Of a DNA stretch of 22,061 bases, positions 20,391-22,061 are shown one piece after another. The stretch covers positions 130,262 to 152,322 of the forward strand of contig BMAT01009274.1 of NCBI GenBank assembly GCA_019649035.1, given 5' to 3'. The DNA comes from Elysia marginata (Eukaryota > Mollusca > Gastropoda > Plakobranchidae). Numbering within the stretch: the first letter of the stretch is position 1; every line of letters starts with the position of its first letter. Below the pieces are notes generated by a model that saw nothing but the letters and a program-made list of their open reading frames with translations, had not been told where the DNA came from and did not search any database. Position numbers and translations under genes: made by a program.

Positions 20391-21120
20391 TCTGTTTCTT
20401 GTGTAATTTAAAAAACACTTCATCTCTTTAAGTCATTATTTATTTAGGATTTTCGTGACCATTCTTTCTTATCTCGATCTGAAATTCCAATTCTACTCAA
20501 CAAAAAATTGATCTACCCGATGTTTCTCTGCAGTTAGTGTTAAGGTGTCTACATAACTCCACGACCATCCAAGGAAGTGATGCTACGATAAATCCTATCT
20601 CTACAGTCTTTCATTACTTGATTCAGTTTTGATTTCTCAGGGCAAATTCTGGCCCAGGGATTTGAAAGTTTTTTGAAAATCTTGTTTATGTTTGCATTTG
20701 CTTTTATATATCATTAGTATGCTGCTGTTGGTTTTTTTTGCGAATGCAAATTGGACCATCTAGATCTAGTTCCTAACAGCTAAAATTGCATTTCATGATC
20801 TTGAGAGATGCATTATAGAAGACAGCATAGAGAAATGGCGAGTAGAGATCATGAAGCAAACGGGCCTATCTCACCACAGCCGGGGTTGCGACGTTGTTTT
20901 AAAACCGTTCTCCATATTTCCTGAAAAATATACCATTAAATAGACTAGCTGAGTGACCTGTTTTAGGAATGGTGAAAATGAGCTAGATTAACACTGGAAT
21001 ATTTTACAGGGTTTATAACACAATCTCAGTAAGGTTTTTACAGCTTTGTGCGGTGCGCATGAGTTTTTAATAGATCTTTCTGTGTGTGTATATGAACTAC
21101 CTTTTTATACATAAAAACCA
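20391..21120. other. Unassigned stretch
   Basis: Moderately AT-rich unique-looking sequence, stops in all frames at short intervals, no motifs supported. Confidence 0.5.
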
Positions 21121-21579
21121 CAAACCCCCTTCTCTCTTTCTCTCCCTCACCCTCTCCCTCCCTTCCTCCCCCTCTCTCTCTTGTCCCTTTCGTGAGCTTA
21201 TTCCTCTCTTTCTTTCCTCCTGTCAAACTCTTAGTATGGGATTGACAGTGTACGAAAAATACAACGTGACATATCCTCCACCCCACCCTTCTCTTTCTTT
21301 CTGTAATTTTAATACTCTGGTTTTATCTCTTGAAATATTTAATTCACACCTTTTGACACTTTACCACCGTTTATCATTTCACCTCTTTGTCTTTCCCTGT
21401 TTCTCTTTGTTGTTGATTTCCTTGTATTTTTTTTGCAAAGTATACAGTACACCACAGAGCTGTTTTCTTTTATTTCCCTGGCTCTGAATTTGAAGTCTAG
21501 AAACCTTGAAATTAATTTAAAATTTCAATCTGAACAGCCTCTCCTTTTTTCTTGTACCCCCCTCTGACGCCTTTCATTC
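21121..21579. repeat. Pyrimidine-rich low-complexity tract and flank
   Basis: C/T-rich runs dominate 21127-21230 and recur to about 21420 (ctttctctccctcac, cctccccctctctctc). The plus-strand open frame 21086-21487 rich in Ser, Leu and Phe follows this composition and is not credible as a gene. The last 100 bases are ordinary AT-rich sequence. Confidence 0.7.
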
Positions 21580-22061
21580 TGTAACGAAGTTAGACATTGT
21601 TTTAGTTAAGTTTCTTAGTCATGCTATGTACAATGTAGGCCTAGATTAAGACTACGCTTGTTTTCTTAATGGAATGTGTTAAGTATTCGTAGTTATAAGT
21701 AACTTACGGTTTTCATAACTCATTAAAATCTAGCATGATCGCCTATTGTTAGTTTTGTAGATCTAGGCTTCTGGATTTATCTAGATTACCACCTTCCGGT
21801 TTATTTACATAATATTTGATGACGTAGAAGGAATTTCGGGCGACTTATTTTTAACTTGGCTTGCGATTGGGTGTCGCTGCCGTATTAGGCCACGCCTTTG
21901 TCATCTTTCTTGTAAAGAGTCGAATTTTCGAGCGATAGCTAGAATTTCTAGAAGTAAGTTTTGCCTATAAATAGAGCTCACGCGGTTGACTAAGGTGTTT
22001 AAGAAGATTTTTTAGAAGACTGAGAGAATAGAATACTGGACGAAGAGAGAGTGAGCAGTTT
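21580..22061 (+). promoter_or_regulatory. Promoter-like region: possible LTR U3/R or gene promoter
   Basis: In plus-strand order there are an ETS-like TTCCGG (21794), a CRE-like TGACGTAG (21820), a reversed CCAAT box ATTGG (21866), paired heat-shock-type inverted repeats GAATTTTC (21922) and TTCTAGAA (21946), and a consensus TATAAATA box (21966-21973). Transcription would start near 21996-22003, leaving about 60 bases of leader before the window ends. The TG start at 21580 (TGTAACGAAGTTAGAC) and the compact arrangement also fit the U3 of an LTR retrotransposon. A cellular stress-responsive gene starting downstream is the alternative. The window ends before either can be decided. Confidence 0.55.
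21966..21973 (+). promoter_or_regulatory. TATA box (TATAAATA)
   Basis: An exact consensus TATA element in a GC-balanced context, with upstream CCAAT and GAA/TTC repeats at suitable distances. The predicted start site is about 30 bp downstream. Confidence 0.65.

Noticed and set aside
21086-21487. 133-codon plus-strand open frame
   Set aside because: Composition (Ser, Leu, Phe, Pro) mirrors the CT-rich tract, and there is no start context or domain.

Overview
The window is animal nuclear DNA: AT-rich, intron-rich, full of microsatellites and transposon remnants, with no bacterial-style gene packing. Its one clear protein-coding locus is five consecutive internal exons of an SLC1-family sodium-coupled glutamate transporter (EAAT type), on the minus strand between 10085 and 3801. 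The exons join in phase across four introns with GT/AG borders. Together they give about 249 residues, from the TM4b segment through the 4B-4C loop, TM5, TM6 and the HP1 serine motif to TM7 with its NMDGT motif. The amino-terminal exons (TM1-TM4a) and carboxy-terminal exons (HP2 and TM8, with the substrate-binding Asp/Arg of TM8) were not found. The gene therefore probably runs past the left edge and either past the right edge or through a very long first intron. Transporter similarity, the tRNA-derived SINE and the repeat content suggest an invertebrate, perhaps a mollusc or other lophotrochozoan. The species inference is weak.

Layout from left to right. 1-144 is a (CTA)n-type microsatellite. 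145-3800 is AT-rich sequence without recognisable exons, presumably the intron after the TM7 exon. 3801-10085 is the exon cluster; its introns hold a pre-miRNA-sized hairpin (8175-8243), a consensus CRE palindrome (6298) and two CACGTG E-boxes 30 bp apart (9063 and 9093). 10784-11515 is a decayed 3' end of a non-LTR retrotransposon reverse transcriptase, minus strand. 12868-13040 is a tRNA-headed SINE with intact A and B boxes. 13264-14160 is a block of GA and GACA simple repeats followed by a minisatellite of about 43 bp with six units. 14161-16923 is mostly unassigned, with one 88-codon open frame. 16924-17069 is a (TAG)n microsatellite. 17941-18977 is a transposon-like element with 116-bp terminal inverted repeats, which also contains a nearly perfect 103-bp fold-back hairpin. 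18978-21579 is unassigned and pyrimidine-rich in places. 21580-22061 looks like a plus-strand promoter (ETS, CRE-like, CCAAT, heat-shock-element and TATA motifs). It is either the U3/R part of an LTR or the promoter of a gene starting beyond the window.

The transporter exons are parts of one protein that would move glutamate/aspartate across the plasma membrane, driven by sodium and potassium gradients. Nothing else recognisable forms a functional unit with them. The other structured elements are repeats or candidate regulatory/RNA elements lying in or beside the gene. The strongest leads for something undescribed are the 21-bp perfect hairpin at 8175-8243, the fold-back element at 17941-18977, and the promoter-like right end.
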